A stretch of DNA of 64,000 nt, from positions 4,176,001-4,240,000 of the forward strand of contig NC_045147.1 in the NCBI RefSeq assembly GCF_008831285.2, given 5' to 3'. The notes under the pieces are model-generated. The model was not told the DNA's origin and did no database searches. It saw only the letters and a list, made by a program, of their open reading frames with translations. This DNA comes from Nymphaea colorata. Taxonomy: Eukaryota > Streptophyta > Magnoliopsida > Nymphaeales > Nymphaeaceae. This document shows, piece by piece, positions 61,713 to 64,000 of the stretch. The first letter of the stretch is position 1; each line of letters begins with the position of its first letter. The position numbers and the translations under genes were made by a program.

Positions 61713-64000
61713 TGGAGCTTGTTCAAAGTACTTGCTATATTCTGTAAACTGTTATTGAGCTCAATTTTGCAAAATTAAAGCAAATTTCTTTGATCTTTCA
61801 GCATGTCTTTACAGGTAAGTGGCTTTTCCAAGTATGCTCAGCTCCACTCATGAAAATTTTAATAAAAAAATGATTTTTTTAGTCTTCCTTGATTTCTCTT
61901 TATAAATGTGTCATATATGGCTTCGTAAAAATTTGTGTCTAATTTGTAGAGCAATCTGAAAGGATTTTTTTAGCAAAATTTGGACCAAAGCCTATTTAGG
62001 AGCATGTCCACAGGCTGGTTCAGTCCGGTCAAGAAAATTCATCTTGAACTCTGAAAATACACACAAGGGAAAAATGGTTATCTTTTTTAGTGATATTCTT
62101 TTGCATAAACATAGGCTATAGGCCACATATACCTTGATATATGATTTTCTTTTATTCTAGAACCTTAGTTCAAACTCATCCTCTTACTTGTACTCGTTTC
62201 AACCCAAAATTATACATAAAAAGTATTTTGGTCATTTGCCACCATGCACATTTTTCTTGAAACCTAACTTTGGAGCCATGTGAACTTAAGTTAGCTTTTC
62301 AAATAAATTTTATGGATCTAGTAGACATGAGCCCAAGATCATCCTACCTTAATTTCTTGTTAAAACTTAATTTTCTAAAGATAGCACCTAAGTTGAGCCT
62401 GCACCCAGCCTAGGTCTGAACCCAATTTTCAGTAAATGAACTTGACACAGGTCCATGCTCTACCAATTAAATCCACCTACCCCAGCTTGAGCCAGGCTCA
62501 GGTCTATTATTTTCATATCTCCATTTCATATAGCCAAGTCATGTTTCCATGTTTGGATCTCATATCCAAGTCCTAGATCTGATCTATCTTTGTAGATTCA
62601 AGATCCATTATTTTCATTTTAAATATTGGATATCGAATTCTAATCCAAACTTCAATACCATAGTTGGATCCATCTTCTAAAATTTTTTTGGATCTAGACC
62701 TAGATTTGGATCTCAACTTCAAACCTAGATTTGGGATCTATATGTGAGCTTAATGCAAATTATATCTCAAAACTATATCGTGATTTTTCACTCCATTCTT
62801 AATGTCAATCTTTATGAAAACATTTGAAATGCGTGGAATTCTTTGTTGAGCGCTTTCGCATAGACAAAATTGAAATTGGTATCTGTATGTTGTCGAAATG
62901 ATACCAAGTTTTAGAATAAGGTTTTAAAATGTGTTTTCTCATTTTCATATTCTTGTGTTGTTCGTTCACTATGCATGATGTCAATCCAAATACTTTATCA
63001 ATAATAGAAGAGCACTTTTCTATGCATGCATGGGTTTTTATGGAATCGAATTTGGAGTTTAGACGAGATCACAACGAGCAAAATACATATAAAAATGTAG
63101 TTTTAACATATGGTTTGGAGTGTTGAAGAGGAGAGAGAACACCAAAAATTTTTGTCCTAGATCGAAAATCCCAAGGGCGTTTGCACCTTCTCTCTCCTAT
63201 AAATGGGCCTCCTCTCTCCCCTTTGGCACTTCACCCTTTGAGCTATTCCTTGAGAAGCCCATAAAGTTGGTAAATTTTCAATTAGGTACTCAAAAAATGG
63301 GTCTAGCTCAAAACAAGTTAATATTTTAAGAGTCGTAGTCTCTAAGTATTGGTTCTGGCTGCATTAGCATTCAGCCTAGACCTAGCAGAACTCAGTCTAG
63401 GAGTCATGGGAACATGCCTAGCCAGGGTGCCAACTTTAGGCAATTTGTTTTCCCTTTTTCTTTCTTTACTTATTTGTAATTTAGTTCTTTATGCATTTTA
63501 GTTTTTGCTTTTTAAGGATATTTAGTTTAGTTTCCTTTTTGGCTTTAGCATGTTTATCTTAGTTTATTTTTCTTAATTGCTTTAATATTGTTATAGTTTA
63601 GCATGTGTATTTTCTATGTTAGATTTATATTATTGTCTTCAAAGTAGACATAGGGGTGGTATACCCTTCTCTTCCTTGTCTATTTTTTAAAATTCTTTGC
63701 TTTTGTTAACTAAGTTTTACTTAAAGCATGCATATAGAATATAGTTTTCTTTTATGTTTTCTTTAATCAAGCATTGCACCTATAATTTAACATGCACTTA
63801 ACCATCTTGCACCCAAATGCACGCTTGTCTGAAACCAGACTAGGTCAAGTAGCATACCCTAGGTGCATTTACTTAGGTATGTGAAAACCTGAATCTGGCT
63901 TGGTCCTCATTCAAGAATCATTTCAAAACATAGTTTTCTTTAAAGTGTTTCAAAATCAATCTCTTTAAAAATTATTTCAAAAACCTTAGGCCATGTAGGC
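61713..64000. other. AT-rich DNA with one promoter-like box
   Basis: No gene recognised. TATAAAT at 63198-63204 lies in 'ctcctataaatgggcctcc', followed by pyrimidine-rich sequence, similar to plant retrotransposon promoters. T-rich sequence with 'ttagtttt' words dominates 63420-63700. Short frames at 62929 and 63120 have no recognisable domains. Confidence 0.35.

Noticed and set aside
60476-63823. 12-base inverted match GTGCATTTGGGT / ACCCAAATGCAC
   Set aside because: It is short, 3.3 kb apart, with no extended similarity around it; not enough to call a terminal inverted repeat.
1-64000. Host protein genes, tRNA or rRNA genes, CRISPR arrays
   Set aside because: None seen. All recognisable coding belongs to retroelements; the only tRNA-like words are the primer sites at 12780-12791 and 30267-30278.

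Overview
The window is repeat-dense plant nuclear DNA. I see no host gene, rRNA, tRNA or CRISPR array. A flowering plant is likely, because the Ty3/gypsy elements carry a chromodomain and an initiator-Met-tRNA primer site, and the non-LTR element has a DUF4283-type ORF1 plus an endonuclease/RT/zf-RVT ORF2. I cannot name the species.

Layout. 1-49856 is almost entirely one family of chromodomain Ty3/gypsy retrotransposons with very long LTRs (about 3.7-4.2 kb, against about 5.1-5.5 kb of internal DNA), head to tail and nested. 1-1061 is the 3' part of an LTR (LTR-1). 1062-5306 is a nearly full LTR (LTR-2). 5307-16557 is element A on the minus strand, with many lesions. 16558-19962 is a foreign LTR (LTR-X) fused to the internal part of element B (19963-22559), followed by B's 3' LTR (22560-26305, last 6 bp at 39360-39365). 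26306-39354 is element C, complete and flanked by the 5-bp duplication CGTGC. 39369-49856 is element D, with an intact 1147-codon pol frame but a 5' deletion that removed its primer site. 49862-51602 is unassigned. 51603 to about 57000 is a decayed L1-like LINE on the plus strand. 57001-64000 is AT-rich intergenic DNA with simple repeats, a diverged 150-bp tandem duplication and no convincing gene.

How the parts work. The family encodes Gag (coiled coil, gag core, CX2CX7HXC zinc knuckle, Ser/Asp/Glu-rich tail), then aspartic protease, RT, RNase H, DD35E integrase and a C-terminal chromodomain. The pol frame crosses the polypurine tract and runs about 95 codons into the 3' LTR. A TATA box lies about 450-630 bp into each LTR, so nearly 3.3 kb of each LTR would be transcribed leader.

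The most interesting signal is not a gene. The LTRs carry a set of RNA-like hairpins whose stems change in a compensatory way between subfamilies. There is a twin hairpin of constant 53-nt length in U3, just after the pol stop. The leader holds an array of hairpins with loop AGGNG on different stems, a GTGGC-CGA-GCCAC type hairpin, and a UUCG-capped hairpin. They look like maintained RNA structure, possibly for packaging, dimerisation or 3'-end processing. A second pattern is that elements repeatedly inserted within a few bases of the 3' edge of an older LTR of the same family.
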